DNA of 64,000 bases from Andrena cerasifolii (Eukaryota; Arthropoda; Insecta; Hymenoptera; Andrenidae), in the NCBI RefSeq assembly GCF_050908995.1, contig NC_135123.1, positions 11,780,001-11,844,000 on the forward strand, in the 5' to 3' direction. The stretch's first letter is position 1. Every line of letters begins with the position of its first letter. The notes beneath the pieces were generated by a model. The model worked only from the letters and a program-made list of their open reading frames with translations, did no database searches and was not told where the DNA came from. Positions 43,244-56,900 of the stretch are shown here, in pieces. A program made the position numbers and the translations under genes.

Positions 43244-46200
43244 AAAAATTCGTATTAACGACTTAAGGGTTTCATAATGCACGAGATACTCCGTATAATT
43301 TGACCTAGACGCGGCCGGCGAATTACGCGCTACCTAAATTCAATTATCGCACGCGCAAATAGGTATGCGGAGAGGCTAGTGCGTTTCGTTGTAGATGAAA
43401 TCATGCTGGTCATATTCGTTGTTGAAAATCTCAACGTGGTTACCTTTTACTTAGTTTATTCTTCGTCATAGATTCCAGATTCTCATGCAACGCAGAATAA
43501 AAATCCTCTGTGAATATCTTTTCAGTCATTTGAAATGTGGCTCGGCATGCTCGTTATCTTCAATGAATTATAAATTGTAAAAGAATGTAGAGAAGTTGCC
43601 TGTGCTATCTACCGTTTCTGTTCTTGAACCACCCAGTCTGAATGCAAGTATCGCGCTCGATTTTCAAGTTTGACGCAAATCCGAACAGTCCGCGATTCTG
43701 AACGCGCACGGTGAAGCTTTGATGGATCGTTTCAGGTTGTTTTAAAGCAGGCTTTTCCACATCCATCATATGCGTTTGCGGATATTTGGAAAAAAAAACA
43801 ATCGTACAAGCTAATTTCGGATCCCCTATATTCTCATTGAACTGTCAGTTGTTAATTAGACTCGTCCCTTTCAATATTAGTTTGAAACTTTTTCAAATAT
43901 CTGCATTCATTCCTTTGTCTACATTATTAATAAATTAGTCTATTGTTCCTTTACACGCAATATTTCGAACCATACTACTCAATTTTCTGAGACTTTATTC
44001 GTGAAAGAAAATCTTGTAACTTACTTTCAGATTGTTACTTTGCTATCGCAACGAACCAAAAGAATTTCGTGCCTGCCCTCTGCCAAGCTTTTCAATGATT
44101 ACAAGTATCGAGAAACGATTCGCAATTCGCGGTGCCGAAAATAGCATAATTGCAAACGTCTGGCGAGGCCTAACAGTCCACCGCAATTTCGGAGACTGAA
44201 CCCGAAATCTGTAACGTGATTCACTTCTTCGAACTTTAATCTTGTCAAACATTGTGTCGTCCATACGGTTCATTTTTATTTTACCGAATCTACGAGCAAT
44301 AGTACCCTTCGTTTCAAGAAATAAAAAAAAATCAAATATATTGTCTCTTAAATCAATGATAGGTACAACTTGAATTACACTAGTTTGAAGGACATGCATC
44401 CATTCAATGTTCCCATGATGGAGCTCGAAAAGCATTCTCATTAAAACACAGGCAAGGTCTAAAGAACAAGCCCAGACAGAGTAAAAAGAAATCACTAAAC
44501 AACCACTTCTTCATCTTTTCTCCCGAAATATAGACGACACAGGGTACACCAGTGATTTTAATTGTTGACGTAGCTGCTTCTCGTCTCCTCAGATGTTTGC
44601 TTCCACGCTTCTCGTGGATGTATATTTTACATCGAGCGCAGCAATCGTTAACTTTGCATAGAGCATCGATGTTCATCTCGATCGTGTCTTCATCACCGAG
44701 GTGCGCGTAAATCGGGGGTCAAAGTTCCGGCTGCCGAAATTAGAATGGCGATGAGAATTCGACCACTTAGCCCGGCCCAGGGAATTAATATTTGCGGCTG
44801 GCAGGTAGATGCAAACGCGTGGGCGCTTAATCGAAACGAGAGGGAAAAATCAAGCTTCCGTGCTTGCGAATGCTGTGCGGCCGCCGCGAAAAGTTTATAG
44901 CATGCATGTCGTCGGGCAAGATACGCCACGCCACCGCAAATATTCTCCACGTTTATTATAGAGGCAGCAGACGCGCGAGAAATTCCCGGATATCTTGTAT
45001 CGCGCTTGCCGAGGAGTTAATGAACTTTGAAGAATTCACCATCTCCGCGGACTTATCCACAGTGGCATAGAAATCACTCCGTTCGCCGAAGTGTTCGAAC
45101 TGTCGTAATTAAAACTTCCTCCACGCGCCTGCATTCGACGCCTCCCCCGCTGCAATTCTGCATCAAATCGCACGGGAGCTGACGCCATTATCATAATTCT
45201 GTTTACATCGCGAATAGGATTAGCTCTTATGAAAGCCCTCCGCGTGAGAGCGAAGAGCTTACACAGGGGCCATTCAGAAGTAATAGACGCAGTTACACTG
45301 GGATTTAAATCCGTGGGCTACAATCTCAATTGAATTTGACAGGAAAAGATGCAGTTGAGAAACTCTAATCTCTTGCGGATAGAATCTAATGATTCACGTG
45401 TTTTAATTGTGGCGATGGTTATATTTAGGAGTGAATCGTCCGGGTTGAACAACGAGAAAAATCCTTGCAGGTGCATTCGAACGTAAAATGATTCGCGTCC
45501 CTGTTCGTTGTCGTTGAAAGTGCTCCAGCTCCTTCGCAAAGGGTGAGGCATTGCTTAGCGTTTAAGAAGAGCACACTCCTGTTTACAGAGACCTGCGCGA
45601 TGCTTATACATACTTCATTGGTGCACGGCTCTTATTCAAAGTTCAGCGACGTAAAATTCTGCAGTACAATTGAGGACGAACGGCTCTTCTAGAATTGTTA
45701 GCAGCCATTCCCGTATGATTTGGAGCAGAAGTACGCAAGTTCTTCCTTAGTTTTCGAACAATGGTTCTTCCCTTCCTGACGATTCAGCTGCTTTGGTCGA
45801 CCTCCGTAGACGTCGTTCTCAATAGTACTTTCTATTTCTTTTATTTCTTTTTATAATAACGCAAACAACAGTTTTAAGAGATCTTGTATCTTCAAATCTA
45901 GGGGTAGAGATTTTTTCCCTCTAACGCAAACGAGCCTTCTTCTTCCCCTTTATACAAGATCGTTATTAACTAAGTCACATCTAATTAGGATCTGACGAAA
46001 GACTCGCAATCGGACGGTCTTCAAAATATTTCCCTTTAATAGACATTCGCATTAATTTTTGGGGATGACGTAAATAATGCTACTTGTTAAACTGCTTCTT
46101 AAGTGGCAAGTTCCTTTTGAATATACTAGAATTTTTTGTAACGGACAACTTTCTTGCCGCATTATTCCCTGCAGAGGCAAGGCTTTTTCTGATACAAGTA

Positions 46201-47789
46201 ATTTATAGTTGTTTCACCCCAAAGAAGCGAGAGTTAAAATGCCTGTGCCTTAATGAGCCGGGCTGTACCAAGTAGATACATTTTTCCATTGCGCCAAGCG
46301 AACTTTTAAATATTAGAAAACCAACCCTGCCGCGCGCAGTACAGGGAAGGGAGTTTTTCAGTTCTTGACAGTTTTAGGATTAACGACTCGACTCGAATCG
46401 ATGTAGCGGCGTGTGTTCAGCGCACAGGCGTGGAATCGGGTTTCTCACGTTCGTTTGTGTGCCTTTGCAAAATTTCGCATTCCTCCTACGCATCAACTGC
46501 GACCCCCCATAACTGTCAACGCTTCCAAACACGATAACCGACTTTTTCTGCGTTAAAATAATCGAAATCCTAGATTAGTGGAATACCTAAAAGGCACCGA
46601 GTTCCAAGTATTGATTCGCCAAAGCTTCGCTTTAATAATAAGAGTGCTTCGAAGGAATCTACGACTTTCCTTCCGTAAAAGACTTGTTGCAACGCGCGCT
46701 TTGCTAATCGGAGGATTAACTACAATGCAAACGATCGCGATTGAAGCGAACTGAGACTGCAGGAATTTGCAAATGATCGCCCCTTTCGGTGTAATGGGAT
46801 GCCGGCTGAAAAACTAATAATTTCGAGCAGAGCGCCGCGGAATAGAACGATTCTATTTAACCGATATTGGTAATCGATGGCGGTAATTAATATGAGCACG
46901 ATGTCGCAAGGTTAAGCGTAAATATTATCATAGCATTAATTTTCGTTTGAAATTGCATGCCCGTGTTCCCTTGACTACGCGAAAACGCGCATGCACGGGA
47001 TTGTGCTTCCGGTCGTTGCTGATGTTTCGTGGGACTGCTGAAACCTTTCAATAACAGTAAGGCATTGTTAATTAATTTTGTAGCTTTAGCGGAACGCGCG
47101 CGGCATTCCTGCTGTAATACACAGCCAGGTTGAAGCAAACCTGGTTATTCACAAACATGGTTTCATCTGTTTCGAAGGAGCCACAAATCATTCACGAAAG
47201 AAACAAAAACTAACTTGACTCTATTAAAAGGAATAATATGGTGTCCTTTTTATTGTATGGCGGGAGAGATTATTCGGCAGAATAATCAGTTTTAGTCATG
47301 TTTAATTTAAAATTTACGACTAAGAATAGATATCGCTTAGAATTTTTTTTTTATTATAACATTCGCATTAACACTCCCTCTTTTCCATTGTAATCAAGTG
47401 AACTTAATTGTACTCCTTGATATTCCATCTTTCGCCACGGGATGCTGCTCTATGAACTTTCCTAGAAGTAGCAACACGCTTAAAATAGGCGTATTTTAGT
47501 GGCGGCTGGAGCAGCGCGAATTCTACCGTCGAAAATAAACGTTCCGCCTGTACAGAGCCAGACCTAACGCGTCAATGCATAGAATTAATGACTGGCAGCA
47601 AAATGCTTGCTTCGGTGGAAGTAAAACTCCAAATAATTGTCATTGACCTCGTCATTACCGAGCGATATTTAACGTAACATTTGAAGCAGAATAATAATGG
47701 CAACAGAAAAATATAGGCACGTTTATCAATCACAAGAGAATTGCTGATAATTAGATAGCCTCTTCGTATGATTATTCGTAAAGCAGGTA

Positions 47790-47988
47790 GGGGAGACCGG
47801 GGCAGATTGTAACAAAGGTTCAGATTTGTTTAAGATGAAGCCAGATGTCTAAGTGTCCAAGATTTTGTCACGTACTTTCACGCAATTAATTCACCACATA
47901 CGTAAGTAATAAATCACGCAAATTATTTCCTGATTGAGGAAAACACTTTCGAGAAAAAACTGTGAAAACTTTTTTTGTTACAATCTGC
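47790..47988 (+). mobile_element. Partial element related to the TA-flanked element at 27759
   Basis: It starts with TA|GGGGAGACCGGGGC, the same terminus as the 27.8-kb element, followed by AGATTGTAACAAA. The mirrored TTTTGTTACAATCTGC ends at 47988 and is followed by TA, but the expected complementary GC-rich terminus is missing there. This is a short non-autonomous copy with a damaged right end. Confidence 0.6.
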
Positions 47989-50900
47989 TAATTTTGGCAC
48001 TTAGCCGCTTCTGATACATATTCCGAACTTAGAACACGCGTTGGTTCCCACAATCATTTAATTGCTACAGCGATTAACAGGTTACCTCGAACAATATCTG
48101 GCTCGATCGAATCGGCATCTGTCTAGATTGCTCAGCCGGCGGAATTCGCAATTGGAAAATCAGTCGGGAAAGTAGTTAATATCGGACAGTTGCGAGTAAA
48201 CGCTCAATAGTTTATCGCGGTTTAACTGGATACAGTTGACCGCAGTTAATAAATGGAATTTCGCGAGGAACCAATATCCCGCGAGAGTATCGCGAGGCCA
48301 AAGTGCGAAGATAATGGCGACGCGACGCGGTAAAATTTTTAAAGCAGAAACCCGCCCGTGGCTCAAAGTTAACGCCCCTCATGGTTATGGGGAAACGAGA
48401 TAACGTTGGCCGTGTTTCGAAAAAGGCACCCCGATAGCCCCTTCGCTCGGACGAAATTTTTGCGCAGCCATGGGTAAAAATAAAGGTTCTCCTATAAAAG
48501 TTCACCGCAAGTTCCGCGTGCTTTTTGCACCGAGACTTTTCTTCCCTCCCGCAGCGCGGCGCGCTTTTAAAAAAAACGTCCAATCGAAGTAGTTTGATGG
48601 GAGCGCGATGGAATACGGAATGCCGGGAATTAAATTACGAGGGGAGTCCACTAAACGATAATTAAGAGTAAATTTGCGTACACTTGATGTTTGCAGAGAC
48701 AGGGGGCGCTCGCTTCCGAATCGGAGCGGAATTTTATTTATTTAGTCAATAATACGCAATATCTAGTCAGCCCAGCTCCTTTATTGTCGAGTTTTAAAGC
48801 AAAGTAATGAATAATTCCTCATCCATTGCAAGGCTGTAGTAGTATATTTAATACTTTAAAGGTAGGAATTTCTTTAATCAAGGCACGCCCCCGAGTTGCT
48901 TCCGTTCGTTTCTTGAAAAGAATTATAAGTTCCTTCGCCCTAGACTAAAGCAGCTGCCTTTTTCATTATTTAACGAACTTCTGCAATGCATTTCTTGCAC
49001 GTTCTACATCATTCGTTATTCGAAAAGTCACTTAAGGATTATAAAATATATTCCCGTTTTGCCAGCTAGTGGGGAAGACTGTTATTTGTGGTGGCACGTG
49101 GTCTCAGGGGTCTCTTCTATGGCATAAAAAATGCCGACGTTGCAAACGCTTGTTTCCTTGCCCTACAATGCAATTTCAAAATATGGTATCCTCTGCGCGT
49201 TTTTTGGTTCGCATTACGCGACCTGGCATCTTGTTATGTTTACTGAAATTCACCCCTATCGTCTGGATAATCCTTACGACTTCGGTGACTGCACTCTGTG
49301 AAAAATTATTATTCGTGTTAGACTTTTATCGCAATGTTCTAAAAGTAGCCTCTTCACTCCATATTATCTCCACGATATTTGCAAACAAATTTCAGAAACT
49401 TTCCGATCTTTTCATGCTACGTCTGTCTTCGCAATGGGTAAATAAAAATACGTCCGATGAAAATAGGAAGTCCAATGAGACGCTAGGAAATTAGAGAAAT
49501 TATATTGAAAAAATGGGGACCGTTCGCTTGTGCGGCGTGTTCGATGGGCTGCGAATTTGTTATGCGCGAATCGACGGCGTGAAAGAACGCAAAAAGGTGG
49601 CTGAAAATTCTGTTCCCTCAGTCAGCCATCGCCAATTCGTTCGTTAATTTCCGACGATTTCCATAAATTGATCCAGTCCGGCGTCGAATTTGCGTTACTT
49701 GATCCGTTCGTTAGTCTCGGACAGTTTGCCCGTACGTGTACGTAATGTAAGCGTAAACTTGGTGTCAGACCAGCCGAAACGCATGCAAATGACACAGAAC
49801 CGTCACAGGAAGGTGCCATTGATTTAATGTCAATATGTAACGATAACGATTCCCTTTCTGTCGTCTGCTATTTATCGCGAAAACAATTCGTTGCGGGGAG
49901 AATCGATGATTGTTTTCTATCGCACTGATTAATTACGAAAACCTTAATTTAGATAGCTAGGTAATTCGATTTCCAAGCAGGTACCATATAATTTTGAAAA
50001 GTGTTTAAATCCTATCGCCTATCGTTTTATCGTTTTACTTATTCCGAAGCCCAGAATCATCTTGATCCCAGCTGCAAGCTCTAGTAATGTATTTGGAATC
50101 AAATAAAATCCCTAGAAATATGTAAAAGTTAAGTGGCAAACAGATCGAAGGTAAATTATGTCTATTGACAGAACGTTTAGCTAGCCAGTGGAAATCGAAT
50201 CTAAAACCGATCAAGTTATCATTGACGTCAATGCCAGATATAGTTTACATTATCACAGAACGCCCAGAAAACAGCCGTACCACCGATCATATAGGGCAAG
50301 TTGAGCACGGAGTTATTGAAAATATGAATTAACGAGTGCGGGACGACCAGTGGACGCGGAGGTTATCGATTGTCACGGAATCGAAGCAAACAGCATTCTG
50401 TCGCGCGATTGTCAAGTGGCAAAATTGTCGAAGCGCGTGTCCCACTTGAGCGGGACCATCGAGCTTTTCCGTGTACCAAAAGCGATCGTTGCAGCTCGCT
50501 CGCGTCCCCCTTTTTTTCGTTCAATTATGCTTTGCCCCGTATCGCGTTACATTCGTTATATTATTGTAACGAAGCGTCACATTGCATGGATTATTCCATT
50601 CACTTGAACGGTGGTTCCGCTTTCAAAACGTGATCGGCATCGATGTTTAAAAAGACTAATTTAATTAAAACACTGCCCCACCAGAAGAACCGTGTTTCAT
50701 TTGAAATTGTAAACATTTGCTGCTTCCACGTTTAATTAACTCAATTGTTCTTCACGTGTAATTTCTTTGCCCCGTGACTTCTCTCTAACAATTTATTTGC
50801 CATCGGTATTATAGAACTACGAAGCAAGCAAAGTGTGATTGGCTCGAATCGAAATATGCATCGTTCCGGTTTAAAAGGGACATATCACAGACGTTCCATA

Positions 50901-53900
50901 AAAATGCTTTGCACGCCGGAATTATTAAACAGGGGATGAAAGGTAGAATTCTCGGGTAATGCCAGCAGATTGGGATAACAAAGGGGTGACACGCGTGGCA
51001 GCAGAGGCACAATTACACAAGTGTAATTGGCACTTTCGCGTGACAGGCGGGACTACGCTTCGAGACGCTTATTCACGGTGATTCCTTACATTGCAGATAC
51101 TATTTGCATGATCTAATCACGGCAGAAAATTGGCTTCTGCTCACAGCTTAGCTCGTGCATTCGATACGGCAGTCTCGCGCGGAATTTAGGCAGATCTAAT
51201 TTGTCTCGCTAAGCGCGAAGATCGTGGTATCACCTTTCGCTCCTTTGCAATACTTGCGTACACCTAGAGACTTAACCCGAGGGCAAGTTTCTGATTAACC
51301 CTCCGTGGTCACACCTTCTTATAATCGCAAATTGATCGCATGGGGTTCATTGCATTGCCGTGTTAATTCAAAAGGGCGTATCTGGTCAAAAGGTGGTTCT
51401 GAGACTTTTAGTATTCCGTGCTATGCCATCGGTATGCTATAATAATCGGATTAGGTTAAATATTAAATCTGGATAAAAAGTTATTTATATATTTCTGACC
51501 AACCCTTAAAATATTTTATACTCTCCAAAGGAAACTGTGGTAGATACCTACGCCCAAAATCAGGCATCGAATTCAAATACGTCCGGAAAATATACTTTTA
51601 TATCTTCAGTTTTAATACAGTTTTAATATGGCTTGCTTATTTAATATACATATAGATAAACGATTTTTCTGCTACCTGGCAGCAATAACTCAATTTAAGC
51701 GAGAGTTGCAGACACGCCCTTTCGAATTAACACGGCAGTGCACTCCCGCGTCATTTTTGAGTTAACATTTTCGTCTTTTTGATGCTTTTGACCTTTTTAG
51801 TGATAATTGTACATTCGTAATACTCGTACAATCATGCTGTAATAGTTTTTTTTTGAGAAATATAAATTTTGATATGTTGAAATCTGTATTTGAAAAAATA
51901 GCTGTGGATAAAAGTAATTTTTTTTGTTAAAATTCACCAAATTTTTGAATTTTATTATTCAGGTCTAAGAATTTACAGAAATATTGGCAAAGAAATATCC
52001 ACGAAGATTTTATATTCACTCGAATTCTAGCTACCGTGAATGGGTTTTGAATTCAAGCCATCTTTTAAATTTCACGTTGCCAGCTGGTTTCTCGCTGAAA
52101 GAAAGCGTGGAAATGAACAATTTTCGTGTTTGCCGAGCCGCGTGTTTCGGCAAAAGCATTCGATTTCAACAGGGAAGGTCTGTATCGCGGGAAACCGTGG
52201 TCGGCCAGCCAGCAGAATGAATTTACATTCCCTTGTCATCGACGGAAAATTCGAGTAATTTGTTTTTCTACGGCGGAGTTGAAGGAAACGAGCGGTAATG
52301 GCTTCAATTTCGGACGGTGCTCTCGAAAGTTTCAGCGATTAGCCAGCGACTCGCATTCGAGGGCCCGGGCCAAATTCCGCTCGCCAAGCTGTGCCTCGTG
52401 TTTGGGCCAACGAATGTAGACGTCATTATGTAATAGTGAAGTCACGTTTGTTCAACTACGCTAAAGTTCGTCGTGTTCCGTTCGCTTCGCAAAGCTCTTG
52501 CAGCATCATGTGTCTCGCATTGTCTGCTCGGTTCTGTTTATCGAAATCGGAGCGGCGCATTAAACTTTCCAAACCAAATGTAGCTTTTAACGTCTGAAAC
52601 GTTCGCTCGTCTTTGGCGACCCTTATCAGTCGCGTGCAGCTTTTCCAGAACTTCCTACGTAGGATATTAAAACGCTGGGGGTTGATGGTTCCTGTAACGG
52701 TTCTCTGGCAACCTTTATCCAAGGTAGCTCCAATCTTGGGAGTTAGTGAAATACCAAAATCCAGAATGTGGGAATGTCTCAGGGTGCGTGTGAATCCCAC
52801 ATTTAATTGATTCTGCAAAATTAATAAATGTTTGAAGAAGTAGTGGATATAATTATTAAACAAAAATTCAATAGGAAAATTTAGAAAGACAGTAGTTCAG
52901 TGAAGGTATAGATAACAGTATCTACCAACTTACACTGGCTGTGTTTAGTAGCAGATTTTAAAAATGTTGCAGGAAACATATACCTACCAGCATTTCGAGT
53001 AAAGCAGCACCAATACTAAGAAGCACACTCTGAGATGATTATTGCACGTTTAATTCACAGGCCGAACCATCGTGGGTGTGCTTGGCAATTTTTTAACCTC
53101 TGTTATTTCCGTGGGAAACTGACAGTTTCCTATATCGGGAAGAAATATCGGGAAGCGCAGTTTGCGTTAACGGTTTCCGATAATGCGAATAATAAATATT
53201 GAATACTATCTATTGCGATGTTCTAACAACCAGACACTTGTACATAGGATAATTTAAAAGCGTGCATCGCCTTTGTACGGAAGAATGCGTGCGCTGATTT
53301 CAAAGCGCATTCAATTGATTCGGTGCGATTCGCTACAAGCGGAATTATTTATTAGAAATTTATACGCTCGATGCGAGCGATCCGGCGTAGCCGTTGTTAT
53401 TCGAATTTTATCTCGAATACAAAGACCCACTTATTTTACAAGCACGCCAATTACAGGAATTCGTAATTTCGCGTAAAATTAATTCCACTTTCATCCCGTG
53501 GAATTGGTATTTCTGAATCTCTCGTTGGTTTATTGATCGGACGAAGAGGGAATTGTATCGTTTTACAGCAGAGACTCGATGGCCCCGTGTTTTCTGAAAA
53601 TAGTCGGCCATCAACCTACTTTTCCAGACGGTATTAGTCGCGCGGCGACAAGAACCGATGTGTTGCAAAGAAGGTCTGGCTTGAAAATAAATAGTGGCCG
53701 GCGGGCCTTTCAACCGTCCGCGGTTTGTCACGTATTTTTACACAGGACAGATTTTTCCCGGCGAAATTTGCGCCAGGCACAATGGCGAGCGATTATAACG
53801 GGAGATACCAGAGTAGAACGCGAGACAGAAGCTTGTAAGGGCGTCGAGGTGAATGAACATTCCCGCGTATTTTTAATGCCCGTGGTATTAAAGAAGTTTC

Positions 53901-56900
53901 AATTTTAAAAGAGCTTCCCCCGAATGAAAAAAGCCCCGCAAAGCTCCGCTATATTCCGACGTAACTCAAACAGAGCCCAACGCGATTTAGAAGTTCTTCC
54001 ATCGGGCAACAAATTACCCTGGAGCCTCCGCTCTCCCGAGGAATTTTAAAATGTAAATGAATTAGCGTAAAGAGCCTAAATTGCATGAATACGTAAGCCC
54101 AGCTGGCGACTGAATAATTGGGAGTAATTGCGAGGGTTTGAAAAGGTGGAAAGTTCCTTGGAAAGTGTCGAGCTTACGTGTCCACTTGCCCCTTTATTCC
54201 GCCAACAGAATTTTCCATAATTTCTCTTGGCAAACGGTGCACCCGTTTTCGCGATGATTCTTTAAATAAGTTTCGACAAAGTTCACTGTCTTATCGCATA
54301 CCGTTACTTGCACAGAAGTCTAACACAATCAATCGCCCACCGCTGCAAACGCTATATGTATATCCCTAAATTTCTGATCCTCCCTCGCGTCGCTATTTAA
54401 AATACTATCGGTCCCGATGCCGCGAAGGAAAGCGTACTTGGTCGTCAGAGAGATCGGTGCATGTTTCAGCAATTTCACACGCGAAAACAATCCTGTACCG
54501 CGGTGTTTCCGCATCCGATGGAAGTGTCGAGCGGCGAACGAAAGCAAAGTTTTAATGGTCGGCTGGAGGAGTTTGCGTTTCAACCGTAATTAAATAAAAC
54601 GCAGTGGTATCTGGATCAACTTGTACGCAGCAATAGCTACAAATTGTTTAATTATAACTGTTCGTTTACGCCGCGACCGAAAACTTTCGCCGGCGCAGAT
54701 GCAGGTGCGGTCAACTTCCGCCGGCGAGCAGCCGAGCGCCCGTAGTTTTGGCGGTGCCATTTGTTTGCGTATAACTCACCTACACCGGGTGTCAATAATT
54801 TCCGCTCGTTACGCGTTTCATTGCGAATCACATAAGTTATAATACGTAGGTAGCGCGCGTAACTTACGTGATTTAACAGTGAACTATGGCGTGATTATGT
54901 TAGCCGGGGTCCCTGTGAAAATGTCTCTTTAACGGGGCCATTCAGTTCGGGCGAATAGCAATTCGATTTTTCCAAGGCGCGTGCGAAAATTTGATGGAAA
55001 CCCGATTCTCCGAGGCTTTGTAATTCCACGCCTTTCGGGGTGGGCGCGTGTGCGCGGGCGGGTCGAGATTCATGGGGCGAAAATTAATTTTCGAGGGGAG
55101 GGGATGACTCGTTTTTCTGACGAACAAATGAGTCGGTGGCTGCGCGGTGCCCCTCTGCGAATTATTCTCCATATTTTCAAATGCGGAAGGCGTTGGTGGA
55201 CTTTACGCTGCTGTCGAATGTTGCGCGTTAGATCTCTTTTGGAAAGAATTAATCGATCGTCTAATGGAGAATTAACAATTTCACGGGTTGCATTTTTAAA
55301 TGCACGTGGAGGGTAGATGGAATGTTAAAAGACTTTCGGTACATTCCGTCCGAGTTTCGTGGGACGCTCTGCGCGGGTCGAGTCTGTTACGGAACGAAAT
55401 GAAACCACTGCGGCGCTGTTTTACGCTCATCAATAGCATAGGCGGGGAAACTTAAGTGGAATAGGCTTTCGAGGAGGCAGAGCAATGCCTTACGCAACTT
55501 TCGCTCCATCCCTCGTGGGGCCTCGGTCGGCTCGCTTCGCAGGAAGCGTTTACTGCTGACGGAAATAATTACCCTTGCCGCGGGTTCTCACGACAATAAT
55601 AATTAAGAACGGACTTTTCACGCCCGCTACTACGACACACGTTTCTGTTATTTTCTGGATTCAACGCTGCTAACCAGCGGTCTTGAATTCGCGTGAAATA
55701 ATTCTGAATTGGATAGGCACCTGGTGATCACCCTACGCCTGGCCGAAAATTTTGGTGATTTAATGGTGTTTCATTGAAGTATTCCGTTTCAATAATCATC
55801 GATGGTTTCTCTGGTAATGTCGAAGTAAACAGACATTTGGATTGCTTCATAATTTAGATAATTATTTATACGAATGGCCAAGACACGTCCAAGCACAGTA
55901 GCTTCTATTAGTTATCACTTATTTTATGAATTCTCTTCGTAAAAATTTCCACTCCTCGTTATGGTGTCTGCTGAAACGTCAGGGTGAAGCACTTCAATGG
56001 CGACCGTCAATTAATAACAGCAATTAACACGGACTCTCGTGTGACCGAAAGCAATGTGGTCGATCCACGGTGTTTCTAATTTAGTCACGATGGGAATTGT
56101 CCTTGAAAGTTCGCGCCGTGGCTCGATTCGCATGGCAGTTTTTGACCGCGGAAGGGACAATTAACGCGAGAGCTGCTCGTGTTACTAATAACTCAGCCCT
56201 CGTGACTCGCAGAAGCCCTTGTAGCGCTTTTAGGAAGTTGTCGAAGAGCTCGAAGGAAGCCACTCAAGCGACATTAAACTCAAACGTGTTTCACTTGGAA
56301 GAGAACCTTGTTTCGTCATATTTAGGTCATTTCTTTTAATAAAACTTGCAGAACCGTTGGTCCAGAATTTCCATAATTGGTCCGGGGCAAACGAATGTCA
56401 TTCTTCCCCTATTAAAACGGAAATTAGCAGATTCTCTTCGTAACGCAGTTCAAAGCTTTCCCCAGAAGTTGCGCCGCTTCCAAATCATGGTGGACCTAGT
56501 AATTGTGTTAGAATGGTAACCTGACGATGGCGAAATGCATGCATCACTGATTCAGGAACTGGAAATCTTTTGGGAGGCAAATCTTCCCAGAACGTGGACG
56601 ATAAGTTATAATAGGAGAAGCACGGGCGAATTAATTGCTCGAAAGTATTTCCGTTTTCCCGTCACGAGCACAACGGGGGCATCCAATGTCTCCCACATTT
56701 TTCTTGTCGTGATGCGAGCACTCGAATATAACGGGTTAAATAACGTGCAGAAAAGGAGACCACCGCCTTTATAGAATCGAAAGTTGGTAAATGGCTTTGG
56801 CGAGATCCAGAGGCTTCCCTGGGAATATTGGAATACGAGGACCTGTGGAATTTTTAAGTTTATAATTGCTAAGTTTGAAATCGAGAATTTGTAGAATTTC

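Noticed and set aside
49069..49494. 141-codon plus-strand frame with hydrophobic stretches
   Set aside because: I considered it as a receptor fragment, but it has no conserved motif, no splice-site support and no family resemblance that I can defend.
23806..51657. 17-base match AATATACATATAGATAA shared by about 23809 and 51643
   Set aside because: AT-rich and isolated: flanking sequence does not align, so it is probably coincidence.
52456..52863. 135-codon minus-strand frame
   Set aside because: No recognisable domain; probably chance in a moderately GC-rich stretch.
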